From positions 806,001-870,000 of the forward strand of contig NZ_JTFC01000031.1 in NCBI RefSeq assembly GCF_003991225.1: a DNA stretch of 64,000 nt. Direction: 5' to 3'. Below, one piece after another: positions 7,992 to 15,999 of the stretch. Position 1 is the stretch's first letter. Each line of letters starts with the position of its first letter. Source of the DNA: Candidatus Kurthia intestinigallinarum (GTDB lineage Bacteria > Bacillota > Bacilli > Bacillales_A > Planococcaceae). Position numbers and translations under genes: made by a program. The notes under the pieces are model-generated. The model did no database searches. It was not told the DNA's origin and worked only from the letters and a program-made list of their open reading frames with translations.

Positions 7992-8501
7992 ATGCAAAAT
8001 ACAATGCAACGATCGTCTTCTAAAGTACGATCTATCGCAATCAGTGGCATCATCGCAGCACTCTATGTTGCCGTTGCCATGCTCGTTGCGCCTTTTGGTT
8101 TTACGCAGATTCAATTCCGTGTTGCCGAAATGTTCAATCATTTAATTGCGTTCAATAAAAAATATATCGTTCCTATCGTGTTAGGTGTTTTCATAACGAA
8201 TTTATTTTCACCGCTTGGTTGGTATGATTTAGTATTCGGCGTTGGTCAAACAGTGATTTCACTTGTTGCCGTTATTTTAATCAGCCGCTATATTAAGGGT
8301 GAAACAGCGCGTATGATCGCGACGATGCTTGTCTTTACATTCACGATGTCGATTATTGCGTTTGAGCTACATTTAGCCTTTCAACTTCCCTTCCTGCTAA
8401 CATGGTTTACATGTGCAGTTGGCGAATTCGTTGTGCTACTTGCTGGTATTCCAATTATGAAAGCCCTCAACAAACGCTTGAACTTTAAGGAATTGATTTA
8501 A
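7992..8501 (+). CDS. queT: Queuosine precursor transporter QueT
   Basis: Membrane protein of 169 residues with five or six hydrophobic segments and the family hallmark QIQFRVAEMFNHL followed by NLFSP. QueT is the substrate-specific (S) component of an ECF-type importer for preQ1/queuosine precursors and depends on a shared energising module encoded elsewhere. The identity is strengthened by the preQ1 riboswitch immediately upstream. No other queuosine gene is near. ATG at 7992 with AAGGAGCG ten bases before it. Monocistronic, closed by the terminator at 8503. Confidence 0.92.
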   Translation: MQNTMQRSSSKVRSIAISGIIAALYVAVAMLVAPFGFTQIQFRVAEMFNHLIAFNKKYIVPIVLGVFITNLFSPLGWYDLVFGVGQTVISLVAVILISRYIKGETARMIATMLVFTFTMSIIAFELHLAFQLPFLLTWFTCAVGEFVVLLAGIPIMKALNKRLNFKELI

Positions 8502-8502
8502 A

Positions 8503-8542
8503 AAAAGAAGGCACTCCCCACACTAGGAGATGCCTTCTTTTT
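8503..8542. terminator. Bidirectional terminator between queT and the acyl-CoA ligase
   Basis: AAAAGAAGGCA-CTCC / GGAG-(A)TGCCTTCTTTTT around loop CCACACTA, with A/T runs on both sides, between two convergent stops. Confidence 0.8.
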
Positions 8543-8543
8543 A

Positions 8544-10160
8544 TTATGGTGTCAGTTGGTAATCCTTCATATCATCACGTAATTTGGCCTTTAAGAATTT
8601 CCCAACCGATGTTTTTGGAATTTCTCGTACGAACACAATATCATCTGGCATCCACCATTTTGCTACTTGTGTCGCTAAAAAGGTTTTAAGCTCATCCTTC
8701 ACAGAGGTGTCATAACCTTCTTGTAATACGACGCATGCAAGTGGTCGCTCCTGCCATTTAATATGTGGAATTGCAATGACTGCTGCTTCAAATACCGCAT
8801 CATGTGCCATTAGCGCATTTTCAAGGTCCACTGATGAAATCCATTCACCACCCGATTTAATTAAGTCCTTCGTACGGTCGGTAATTTTAATATTCCCCTG
8901 TGGCGTACGCACCGCAATATCACCTGTATATAACCAGCCATCGCGATACGCATCAATCGTGCGCTCATCGTTATAATATTCACTTGAAATCCACGGGCCA
9001 CGAATACGCAGCTCCCCCATCGTTTGGCCATCCGCTGGCACTTCGCCGTCCTCGTTAATGATTTCCGTTTCAATTAAAGGCACTGTTAGGCCCTGTGTAG
9101 ATAAGGCGGCGATTTTTTCTTCTTCGCTCCAATCATCCATTTCAGATGTTAAAGCCGCCACAGATACAATCGGTGACGTTTCTGTCATACCGTACACCGT
9201 TTTATATGGAATGCCAAATTTATGCGTGAATTTTTGAATCAGTGCGGGCGGTGATGCAGAGCCCCCTGCTGCGACCATTTCAAGTGATGACATATCTCGC
9301 GGTGTTTTTTCAAGTTCCTGTAGCACACCCATCCAAATTGTCGGAACACCTGCAGTGAATGTCACACGTTCTTCTTCAATTAAGTCAATCAATGTGTGCG
9401 ACGTAAAGTTGGGCCCTGGTAACACCAGCTTTGCACCAAAGTTCACCGATGCAAACGGAATCCCCCATGCATTTACATGGAACATCGGCACGACCGGTAG
9501 TGCCACTGAACGCTCAGATAAGCCAAATGAATCGACTAACCCTAAATTAATGGCGTGTAGCACAAGCCCTCGGTGTGTATACACGACGCCCTTAGGGAAA
9601 CCTGTTGTAGCACTTGTATAACACATTGCGGCTGGTAAATTTTCATCTAAGTCTGTCGGGAATTGATAATCATCCGGTGCCTCAGCTAGTAACTTTTCAT
9701 ATGAATAAAGCGCACTAAACTGGCTTTCTGGTAAATCATCTGAGTCACTCATCACGACAATCTGTTTAACCGTTGTTAGTTTCGGTAGAATACGTTCAAT
9801 CGTTTCAAATAAATCAATATCGACTAATAAAATTTCGTCCTGTGCATGATTAATAATGTATTCTAAGTGCTCATCTGCCAATCGAATATTAATCATATGT
9901 AGCACTGCACCTGTACATGGCACTGCAAAATAAGCTTCTAAGTGGCGATGCTGATTCCACGCAAAGCTCCCTACCTTCATCCCTTTTGTCATCCCTATTT
10001 TTTCTAATGCTGAAGCCAACTTACGTGTACGAGTCGCGAAATCTTTATACGTTAAGCGGTGAATCTTGTCCGCTGATGTACGTGATACGATTTCTTTATG
10101 CGGAAAGTACGTCTCGACCCGTTTTACAAAACCATTTAATACTAGTTGTGTATCCATCAT
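8544..10160 (-). CDS. Fatty acid-CoA ligase, AMP-forming (AlkK/medium-to-long-chain type)
   Basis: 538-residue adenylate-forming enzyme that activates a carboxylate to acyl-AMP and then acyl-CoA. Motifs: P-loop YTSATTGFPKGV near residue 180, YGMTETSP near 320, YTGDI near 415, hinge IKITDRTKDLIKSGGEWIS near 430 and C-terminal KTSVGKFLKA with the catalytic lysine near 525. The N-terminal WNQHRHLEAYFAVP pattern resembles the AlkK/FadD3-like group of medium- or long-chain ligases. It may feed beta-oxidation. No fad genes adjoin. ATG at 10160 (or 10157) follows GGGGGATGG. A CodY-like box lies upstream at 10245. Confidence 0.85.
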   Translation of the reverse strand: MMDTQLVLNGFVKRVETYFPHKEIVSRTSADKIHRLTYKDFATRTRKLASALEKIGMTKGMKVGSFAWNQHRHLEAYFAVPCTGAVLHMINIRLADEHLEYIINHAQDEILLVDIDLFETIERILPKLTTVKQIVVMSDSDDLPESQFSALYSYEKLLAEAPDDYQFPTDLDENLPAAMCYTSATTGFPKGVVYTHRGLVLHAINLGLVDSFGLSERSVALPVVPMFHVNAWGIPFASVNFGAKLVLPGPNFTSHTLIDLIEEERVTFTAGVPTIWMGVLQELEKTPRDMSSLEMVAAGGSASPPALIQKFTHKFGIPYKTVYGMTETSPIVSVAALTSEMDDWSEEEKIAALSTQGLTVPLIETEIINEDGEVPADGQTMGELRIRGPWISSEYYNDERTIDAYRDGWLYTGDIAVRTPQGNIKITDRTKDLIKSGGEWISSVDLENALMAHDAVFEAAVIAIPHIKWQERPLACVVLQEGYDTSVKDELKTFLATQVAKWWMPDDIVFVREIPKTSVGKFLKAKLRDDMKDYQLTP

Positions 10161-10244
10161 CGTTAACCATCCCCCTAAGCATTGTTGTCAAGATTACCAA
10201 ATCCTGTATAAAATAGTGTATAAAATTATTCGTTAAAAATCCAG

Positions 10245-10259
10245 AATTTTTAGAAAATA
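10245..10259. promoter_or_regulatory. CodY-like box (13/15)
   Basis: AATTTTTAGAAAATA against consensus AATTTTCWGAAAATT, located 85 bp before the acyl-CoA ligase start. The dyad character is kept. Confidence 0.35.
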
Positions 10260-10320
10260 TTTTATTTTTATAGAATTTTAATTAACTTATAGAGAAAATT
10301 TACGTTTTTTCTTTTGAGCC

Positions 10321-10347
10321 GTTTATCTTACGTTATAAAACGGGAAC
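10321..10347 (+). promoter_or_regulatory. Candidate sigma-B promoter of the stress gene
   Basis: GTTTAT (10321-10326), 15 bases, GGGAAC (10342-10347), compared with sigma-B GTTTAA-N12-15-GGGWAW. It lies 34 bp before a gene of the general-stress GSP17M family, which makes sigma-B control plausible. Confidence 0.5.
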
Positions 10348-10380
10348 AAAAAACTATAGCAAGACAAAGGAGAGGTTTTT

Positions 10381-10701
10381 ATGATGAATTATTTTGTTGT
10401 TGAAAATGCTGTACGTTTAAAGAATCAAGTTGATTTATTATTGAAAGAAGGCTTTGAACGAGACCAAATTTATGTTTTTTCACGGTATGAGGATCGCGCT
10501 GATGATATCGCCAAAGCATTACATATTTCACAGGTTGGCGTAGCCGAACAAGGTGTTATGAACAGTGTTAAAAATTTATTTACGTCCCGAGAATCTGAAC
10601 TACGAACACAGCTCATGTCACTTGGCGTTACCGATGAGCAGGCAAACGCACTCGATGTACATTTGGATGCGGGGAAATTAGTCGTTGTGGCGACAAAATA
10701 A
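10381..10701 (+). CDS. General stress protein, GSP17M/YflT family
   Basis: Soluble 106-residue protein with the GSP17M domain from residue 3 to about 70 (VVENAVRLKNQVDLLLKEGF, then YVFSRYEDRADDIAKAL), the family of B. subtilis YflT and GsiB-associated 17M proteins. The molecular function of the family is unknown; members are sigma-B-induced. The C-terminus LGVTDEQANALDVHLDAGK... is typical. Start ATG 10381 follows AAAGGAGAGG; ATG 10384 is possible. Monocistronic, ended by repeat R2. Confidence 0.8.
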   Translation: MMNYFVVENAVRLKNQVDLLLKEGFERDQIYVFSRYEDRADDIAKALHISQVGVAEQGVMNSVKNLFTSRESELRTQLMSLGVTDEQANALDVHLDAGKLVVVATK

Positions 10702-10722
10702 ACAGTACTTTTAAGCAATCAA

Positions 10723-10860
10723 AAGAGGCTTTGACATACGCATAAAAACAACCGTTCATAATGAGCATAAGAAAAACCGGAATCGCGCTGTAGCGCGGTT
10801 CCGGTTTTTCGTTGCGAACACTAAAAAAGGAAAATGACGTGTTTTGTCACAGCCTCTTTT
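10723..10860. repeat. Nested-hairpin repeat R2 (between convergent genes)
   Basis: Same family and orientation as R1: GAGGCTTTGACATACG at the left, central AACCGGAATCGCGC...GCGCGGTTCCGGTT stem, TTTTGTCACAGCCTC at the right. It separates the convergent stress gene and threonine dehydrogenase gene. Confidence 0.87.
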
Positions 10861-10871
10861 TCAATTTATCG

Positions 10872-11822
10872 TTATGAAGCTGTGCGATATAATTTACGGC
10901 GTAATTTTTCAAGCATATCGACTGTCATTTTATCTAAATCATAGGCTGCTTTAAAGCCCCATTCCGCTTTTGCAGCACTATCATCTAAAGAGTTTGGCCA
11001 ACTATCTGCAATTGCCTGACGCGCTGGGTCGACATCGTAGTCCATCGTGAAGTTTGGCATTACTTTTTGAATTGATGCGGCGATTTGCTCTGGTGTAAAG
11101 CTCATCGCTGTAATATTGAATGCATTACGGTGAACGAGTGTGTCACTATCTGCTTCCATTAAATCAACAATCGCTTGCAGTGCATCTGGCATGTACATCA
11201 TATCCATATACGTACCTTCCGCAATATAAGATGTATAGTGACCTTTCTCTACAGCTTGATAATAAATGTCGACTGCATAATCTGTCGTACCACCACCTGG
11301 AGGCGTCACATTTGAAATTAAGCCTGGGAAACGGACACCGCGCGTATCCACGCCGAAATGCGTGTAATAGTAATCACATAGTAATTCACCCGCTACTTTA
11401 TTGACGCCATACATCGTCGTTGGACGTTGTAGCGTATCTTGCGGTGTATTGTCCTTTGGTGTTGATGGACCAAATGCGCCGATTGAGCTTGGTGTGAAGA
11501 ATTGTAGGTTTAATTTACGAGCCGTTTCAAGAGCGTTCATTAAGCCACCCATATTTAAGTTCCAGGCAAATACTGGATCTTTTTCAGCAGTGGCAGAAAG
11601 AAGAGCAGCCATATGCATTAATGTATCTGCGCCAAAAGCGTTTGCGATGTCATACATGCGTTCAGCATCCATGACATCAAGCACTTCAAATGGCCCCGAA
11701 GAGCTTACCGGTTTGCGAATATCTGTCGCAAGAACATTTTCTGTCCCATACTCCACACGCAACTTCTCTACTAGCTCTGAACCGATTTGACCACAAGCAC
11801 CTGTTATCATGATTTTCTTCAT
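10872..11822 (-). CDS. L-threonine 3-dehydrogenase, short-chain (epimerase-like) type
   Basis: NAD-dependent oxidoreductase of 316 residues. Rossmann motif GACGQIGSE at residues 8-16, the acidic residue TDIRKP after strand 2, PSSIGAFGP (catalytic Ser/Thr) near 111-119, and YGVNKVAGE with catalytic Tyr and Lys near 138-142. The sequence follows the SDR-type threonine dehydrogenase found in Bacillales and Flavobacterium, which makes 2-amino-3-ketobutyrate for Kbl; kbl lies 6 kb away on the same strand. A UDP-sugar epimerase is the alternative, but the length and VRFPGLIS segment favour threonine dehydrogenase. ATG 11822 follows GAGGAAAAG. Confidence 0.82.
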   Translation of the reverse strand: MKKIMITGACGQIGSELVEKLRVEYGTENVLATDIRKPVSSSGPFEVLDVMDAERMYDIANAFGADTLMHMAALLSATAEKDPVFAWNLNMGGLMNALETARKLNLQFFTPSSIGAFGPSTPKDNTPQDTLQRPTTMYGVNKVAGELLCDYYYTHFGVDTRGVRFPGLISNVTPPGGGTTDYAVDIYYQAVEKGHYTSYIAEGTYMDMMYMPDALQAIVDLMEADSDTLVHRNAFNITAMSFTPEQIAASIQKVMPNFTMDYDVDPARQAIADSWPNSLDDSAAKAEWGFKAAYDLDKMTVDMLEKLRRKLYRTAS

Positions 11823-11850
11823 TTCTTTTCCTCCTCTTACAGCTTACAAA

Positions 11851-12006
11851 TGTATTTTTGGAAAACACATATATAAAATAAAAACAAATGTATTTTCTAG
11901 GTGTACAAAAATATCTTTACAAACGCTGTTTTATCAATGTTTTTTGTTTTTTATATTATATAATGTATTCTTTAAGAAAACAATATTTGTATTCTCAAAA
12001 AACACA
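11851..12006. promoter_or_regulatory. Cluster of four 19-bp dyads upstream of threonine dehydrogenase
   Basis: Related imperfect palindromes of the form TGTATTYTnnnRAAAACACA occur at 11851-11869, 11889-11907, 11964-11982 and 11988-12006. The third, TGTATTCTTTAAGAAAACA, is the most symmetrical. They occupy the 5' region of the minus-strand gene starting at 11822. The pattern resembles multiple binding sites for one dimeric regulator. The rest of this 330-bp stretch is AT-rich with nothing else recognised. Confidence 0.5.
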
Positions 12007-12151
12007 TATTTTAAAAGACATAAGCATTTAGACGTAAAACAATTTAGTTTTAAAGGTAGGTAAATAGCATAGTATACATTAAGAAAACGCTTTCTTTTGG
12101 CAGGTATTCAACGTCACACTTTAGACATATTTTCGTTTTTTACAAAAAAAC

Positions 12152-12280
12152 GAGGCTGGGACATACGTATAAAAACAACTGTTCATATGAGCATAAGAAA
12201 AACCGGAACTGCGCTGTAGCGCGGTTCCGGTTTTTCGTTGCGAACGCTAAAAAAGAAAATGTCATGTTTTGTCCCAGCCA
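12152..12280. repeat. Nested-hairpin repeat R3 (downstream of metQ)
   Basis: GAGGCTGGGACATACG at the left, AACCGGAACTGCGC...GCGCGGTTCCGGTT centre, TTTTGTCCCAGCC at the right; here the outer arms GGCTGGGACA/TGTCCCAGCC pair perfectly. It is the only copy not between convergent stops: it follows metQ and precedes the upstream region of threonine dehydrogenase on the same strand. It likely ends the metNIQ transcript. Confidence 0.85.
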
Positions 12281-12295
12281 TGCTTGTACTACATG

Positions 12296-13129
12296 TTATT
12301 TCTTTTTCATCCAGTCTGGTTTACCAAAGCCTTTAAATTCTGTATCGATTGTTTTTTCGAAATCTGCTGATTCAACTACGGCTTTAATATCTTTTGATAA
12401 CTGTGAATTCTCGTCTGCCTCGCGTACTGCGACAACATTACGGAATTGATCTGGCATATCTTCTAAAAATACCGCATCTTCTAAGTTTAAGTTGGCTGCT
12501 AATGCGAAGTTTCCTGGGACACCCGCTAAATCAGATGTTTCGATTGCGCGTGGTAAGCCAGCCGCTTCGATTTCTTTAAACTCAAAGTTTTTCGGATTTT
12601 TCGTAATATCTTTTGTTGACGCGACTAATGGATCTACATCGTCGCTAATTTCGATTAAGCCTTGTTCTTTTAATGATTTCAGCGTACGTGCTAAGTTTGA
12701 TGGGTCATTTGCAATTGAGATTTTAGCGCCTTCTGGTAATTCATCAATCGTTTTATATTTTTCAGAGAAGAAGCCCATTGGAGCTGTTGGCACGATAATT
12801 AATGCTTTTAATTTTGTATCATTTTCTTTATTGAAGTTTTCTAAGTATACAGAGTGCTGGAATAGGTTGGCATCAATATCGCCGTTATCTAATGCATTGT
12901 TTGGTTGGATATAATCACTGAATTCTTTTAATGTTACTTTGTAGCCTTTCTCCTCAAGACCTGGAACAATGGCCTTTTTCAGCATATCGCTATATGGACC
13001 GGCTGTTGCACCGATTGTAATTTCTTTTGACGTTGTTTCCTTGTCTGTATCTTTCGCGTCACCGCTACCACACGCCGCAAGTGCTGCGGTCACAATAACT
13101 AACAAAACTGCTACTAACCACTTTTTCAT
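12296..13129 (-). CDS. metQ: Methionine ABC transporter substrate-binding lipoprotein
   Basis: NlpA-family lipoprotein of 277 residues. Signal peptide MKKWLVAVLLVIVTAALAAC ends in lipobox LAAC. The mature body shows IGATAGPYSDML, QHSVYLENFN and SIANDPSNLARTL, all typical of MetQ. It binds D/L-methionine outside the membrane for the MetNI importer. Start taken as ATG 13129 with AGGGGGATTTGAAT upstream; the TTG six bases earlier lies too close to the site. Third gene of the metNIQ operon, regulated by the SAM riboswitch at 14875-15020. Confidence 0.93.
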   Translation of the reverse strand: MKKWLVAVLLVIVTAALAACGSGDAKDTDKETTSKEITIGATAGPYSDMLKKAIVPGLEEKGYKVTLKEFSDYIQPNNALDNGDIDANLFQHSVYLENFNKENDTKLKALIIVPTAPMGFFSEKYKTIDELPEGAKISIANDPSNLARTLKSLKEQGLIEISDDVDPLVASTKDITKNPKNFEFKEIEAAGLPRAIETSDLAGVPGNFALAANLNLEDAVFLEDMPDQFRNVVAVREADENSQLSKDIKAVVESADFEKTIDTEFKGFGKPDWMKKK

Positions 13130-13141
13130 ATTCAAATCCCC

Positions 13142-13831
13142 CTATTTTCTATTCACTTTTTTTGCTATCGTATCGCCCAAGATTTGTACAGCCTGAACGA
13201 GAATAACTAAAATAACAATCGTCGCAATCATAATCGTATCGTCATAGCGATAGTAACCGAAGCGAATCGCTAAGTCTCCGACACCACCGCCGCCGATTGT
13301 ACCTGCCATCGCAGAGTACGCAATCAGGCTAATGATTGTCATCGTAATGCCTTGAATAATCCCTGATTTTGCTTCTGGTAATAATACTTCCTTGATGATT
13401 AACCAAGGAGAGGCACCTGCTGCGATTGCCGCTTCGATAACCCCTTTACTAATTTCTTTTAATGATGTTTCGACAAGTCGTGCGAAAAATGGAATGGCCG
13501 CAACAGATAACGAAACACTCACAGCGAGTGGACCTGTTGTGTCACCAATAAGCACTTTAGTTAACGGAATAAGTGCGACTAATAAAATAATGTATGGAAT
13601 CGAGCGCACAAAGTTAATTACAAAACTTAACACATTATTGACGATGCGATTTACCTTTTTGCCGGAGTTACGTACGGCGAAAAAACCATGACTTGTGATG
13701 AATAATAATAAGCCAAGTGGCAACCCAATAACGAGTACGACTACTAATGAAATGCCAACCATTAATAGCGTTTGGCCAAAGGATGTCCAAATGTCTGGGA
13801 GCATCGATGTAAAATGAGCGAAATCAAACAT
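13142..13831 (-). CDS. metI: Methionine ABC transporter permease
   Basis: Membrane protein of 229 residues with five or six hydrophobic segments and the EAA loop EAAIAAGASPWLIIKEVLLP near residues 135-155, which docks to MetN. ATG 13831 lies one base past the metN stop, with GGAGGTGCAGTAAT inside the end of metN. Translational coupling is evident. Confidence 0.93.
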   Translation of the reverse strand: MFDFAHFTSMLPDIWTSFGQTLLMVGISLVVVLVIGLPLGLLLFITSHGFFAVRNSGKKVNRIVNNVLSFVINFVRSIPYIILLVALIPLTKVLIGDTTGPLAVSVSLSVAAIPFFARLVETSLKEISKGVIEAAIAAGASPWLIIKEVLLPEAKSGIIQGITMTIISLIAYSAMAGTIGGGGVGDLAIRFGYYRYDDTIMIATIVILVILVQAVQILGDTIAKKVNRK

Positions 13832-13832
13832 A

Positions 13833-14834
13833 TTACTGCACCTCCACTGTTACGCCGCGAGATTCCATATACGTGATGGCGCGGTTAATATCTTGTCCGT
13901 CACCGATTAATTCCATGATGAAGATGCCGAGTGGACGCTCTTGTATGTACTCAATCGTACCGTGAAGGAAATTTCCTCGTACTTCAAATTGCTGTAGCAT
14001 ATCGGAAATAATTCCTTGCCCTGCGGTATCGCCCTTAAATAATACTTTGACGATAGTGCCATTAAATGTATGCATAATTTCTGATGGAATATCAAAAGAC
14101 ACAACACTGCCGATAAATTCCTGCGTTAATGGATTTGTTGGATTGGCAAAAATATCGTACACACTGCCATGCTCGACAACACGTCCGTTTTGCATAATTG
14201 CCATGCGATCACAAATCTCTTTGACTACTTCCATCTCATGCGTGATTAAGACGATGGTGATACCAAGCTCACGATTAATTTTTTTCAATAATTTTAAAAT
14301 GGCTGTCGTTGTCGTCGGGTCGAGTGCGGATGTGGCTTCATCACATAATAAAATCGTTGGTTCGTTCGCTAACGCTCTTGCGATACCTACACGTTGCTTT
14401 TGACCACCTGATAGCTGACCGGGAAAAACGTCCTTCTTATCAGACAGCCCAACCATTGTGAGTAGTTCCTTAATGCGTGCTTCGCGTTTGTCTTTTGCGA
14501 CATTCGCAGCCTTTAATGAAAACTCAATATTTTCACCGACTGTCTTTTGGTCAATCAAGTGGAAATGCTGAAAAATCATACCGATTTTTAGGCGTGCCTG
14601 GCGTAGTTCTTTACCTGATAGTGTCATTAAATTTTGGCCATCAACTAAAATCTCACCATCTGTTGGCTGCTCCAATAAATTGATGCAACGTAATAATGAA
14701 CTCTTCCCGGCACCTGAATATCCGACTATTCCGAATATTTCGCCGTCATTAATTGTAAGATTGACATTATCTACACCGATAACTTCTTTTTTCTTTGCTC
14801 GATATACTTTTGAGACATTGTTTATTTCAATCAT
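13833..14834 (-). CDS. metN: Methionine ABC transporter ATP-binding protein
   Basis: ATPase of 333 residues: Walker A GYSGAGKSS near residue 39, signature LSGGQKQR near 142, Walker B ILLCDEATSALD near 162, H-loop ITHEM. The C-terminal ~90 residues form the NIL regulatory domain (LFKGDTAGQGIISDM, FIMELIGDGQDI) that in E. coli MetN binds methionine and gives transinhibition. Start taken at the second ATG (14834), spaced correctly from AAGAGGT; ATG 14840 abuts the site. First gene of metNIQ. Confidence 0.94.
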   Translation of the reverse strand: MIEINNVSKVYRAKKKEVIGVDNVNLTINDGEIFGIVGYSGAGKSSLLRCINLLEQPTDGEILVDGQNLMTLSGKELRQARLKIGMIFQHFHLIDQKTVGENIEFSLKAANVAKDKREARIKELLTMVGLSDKKDVFPGQLSGGQKQRVGIARALANEPTILLCDEATSALDPTTTTAILKLLKKINRELGITIVLITHEMEVVKEICDRMAIMQNGRVVEHGSVYDIFANPTNPLTQEFIGSVVSFDIPSEIMHTFNGTIVKVLFKGDTAGQGIISDMLQQFEVRGNFLHGTIEYIQERPLGIFIMELIGDGQDINRAITYMESRGVTVEVQ

Positions 14835-14874
14835 GCGCATACCTCTTATTCTTGTAAAATTACTTTTTCAGAAA

Positions 14875-15020
14875 ACAAAAAAGCGCCTTTCCTCTGAAAG
14901 ACGCTTTCTATAATAAACGCTATTTATCTTTCAGAAATACATTCTGTAGGAATTAGCACCTTCCCATAATGGGGGTTGCTGGACATCATCGGGCCTATCC
15001 CTCCGTCGCTCTTGATAAAT
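14875..15020 (-). promoter_or_regulatory. SAM-I riboswitch (S-box) with transcription terminator
   Basis: Read on the minus strand: P1 arm ATTTATC (15014-15020), AAGAGCGACGGAGGGATAGG, CCCGATGATGTCC-GCAACC, GGAAGGTGCTAATTCC, and closing arm GATAAAT (14922-14928). All canonical S-box blocks are present. Downstream, AAGCGTCTTTC-AGAG-GAAAGGCGCTT plus a T-run (14875-14906) is the terminator. SAM binding should stop transcription before metN. Confidence 0.95.
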
Positions 15021-15103
15021 CCTAGTTATTTAGTTGTTTTTATGATTATGTCATCAATAGTATTTCTTTTTACGTCCATTGTCAATATTTTTTCAGAAAA
15101 AAC

Positions 15104-15895
15104 TTAATTTTTCAAAATATCTTGATATAGCTCTGGGCGACGGTCATCATACACAGGAATTTTTTTGCGTACCTCATCGACCTTATCAAAATCAACATCG
15201 ACAATCGCTAGCTCTTCCTCTGCATCACCCGTCCATAATACTTCACCCCACGGTTCAATCACCATTGAGTTGCCGTTAAAGTTTTCCGGCTTATGACTTG
15301 TACGATTTACCGCAACGATAAAGCATTGATTTTCAATCGCACGCGCTTGTAATAATGTTTTCCAATGATCAATGCGAGGTGTTGGCCACTGTGCCGAAAC
15401 GAAAATGACCTTCGCACCGTTTAGCGCATGGAGGCGTAGCCATTCTGGGAAACGAATATCATAGCAAATGACACCCGCCGCATCTAAGTCACCTAATTTG
15501 AAATTATTTTGTCCTGAGCCCGCTGCTAAATATAAATGCTCATCCATCAAGCGGAATAAATGTGCTTTGTCGTATTCACCAACCTGCTCACCGTCTTTAT
15601 TGAATACAAGCATCGTATTATAAAATTTGTCGCCTTTTTTCGTTGAAACAGAGCCACCAACAATGTGGATGCCTAGCTCCTTCGCAAGCTCACTTAAAAA
15701 TTTCTTTGCGCGCTCGCCATTTGGTTCTGCTAGCTCGTCTAATTTTTTCAGTGCATAGCTTGAATTCCACATCTCTGGTAAAACGACGAGTTCTGCACCT
15801 TTTGCATGTGCTTCGCGTACTAATTCATTTACGCGTGCATAGTTTTTTTCTACATCGCCTGTTGCGACTTTAAATTGAATACAGCCTAATTTCAT
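15104..15895 (-). CDS. mtnU: Omega-amidase / carbon-nitrogen hydrolase of methionine salvage
   Basis: Nitrilase-superfamily amidase of 263 residues. Catalytic triad: Glu in VLPEMWNSSY (near 42), Lys in YDKAHLFRL (near 112), Cys in GVICYDIRFPEW (near 146). The family (B. subtilis YkrU/MtnU, mammalian Nit2) hydrolyses 2-oxoglutaramate left when a glutamine transaminase works. Here it is divergent from mtnE, exactly such a transaminase. Start taken as ATG 15895 behind AGGTGGTGTCG, not the ATG at 15916. Confidence 0.87.
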   Translation of the reverse strand: MKLGCIQFKVATGDVEKNYARVNELVREAHAKGAELVVLPEMWNSSYALKKLDELAEPNGERAKKFLSELAKELGIHIVGGSVSTKKGDKFYNTMLVFNKDGEQVGEYDKAHLFRLMDEHLYLAAGSGQNNFKLGDLDAAGVICYDIRFPEWLRLHALNGAKVIFVSAQWPTPRIDHWKTLLQARAIENQCFIVAVNRTSHKPENFNGNSMVIEPWGEVLWTGDAEEELAIVDVDFDKVDEVRKKIPVYDDRRPELYQDILKN

Positions 15896-15914
15896 CACGA
15901 CACCACCTATAGAC

Positions 15915-15959
15915 ATTTTTCTGAAAAAGGTCTACTATGAGAATAATTTTCAGAATATT
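15915..15959. promoter_or_regulatory. Two CodY-like boxes between mtnU and mtnE
   Basis: AATTTTCAGAATATT at 15945-15959 matches the CodY consensus AATTTTCWGAAAATT at 14 of 15 positions; ATTTTTCTGAAAAAG at 15915-15929 matches at 12. They lie between the divergent starts, so CodY could repress both when branched-chain amino acids and GTP are plentiful. Confidence 0.5.
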
Positions 15960-15999
15960 TCTTTCTATTATACAATAGATTATTTTTGGAGGCACCTAC

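Noticed and set aside
14855-15105. CodY boxes flanking metN and the S-box (TTTTTCAGAAAA at two sites)
   Set aside because: Only 11 of 15 matches, with runs of T and A that arise easily in terminators and AT-rich leaders.
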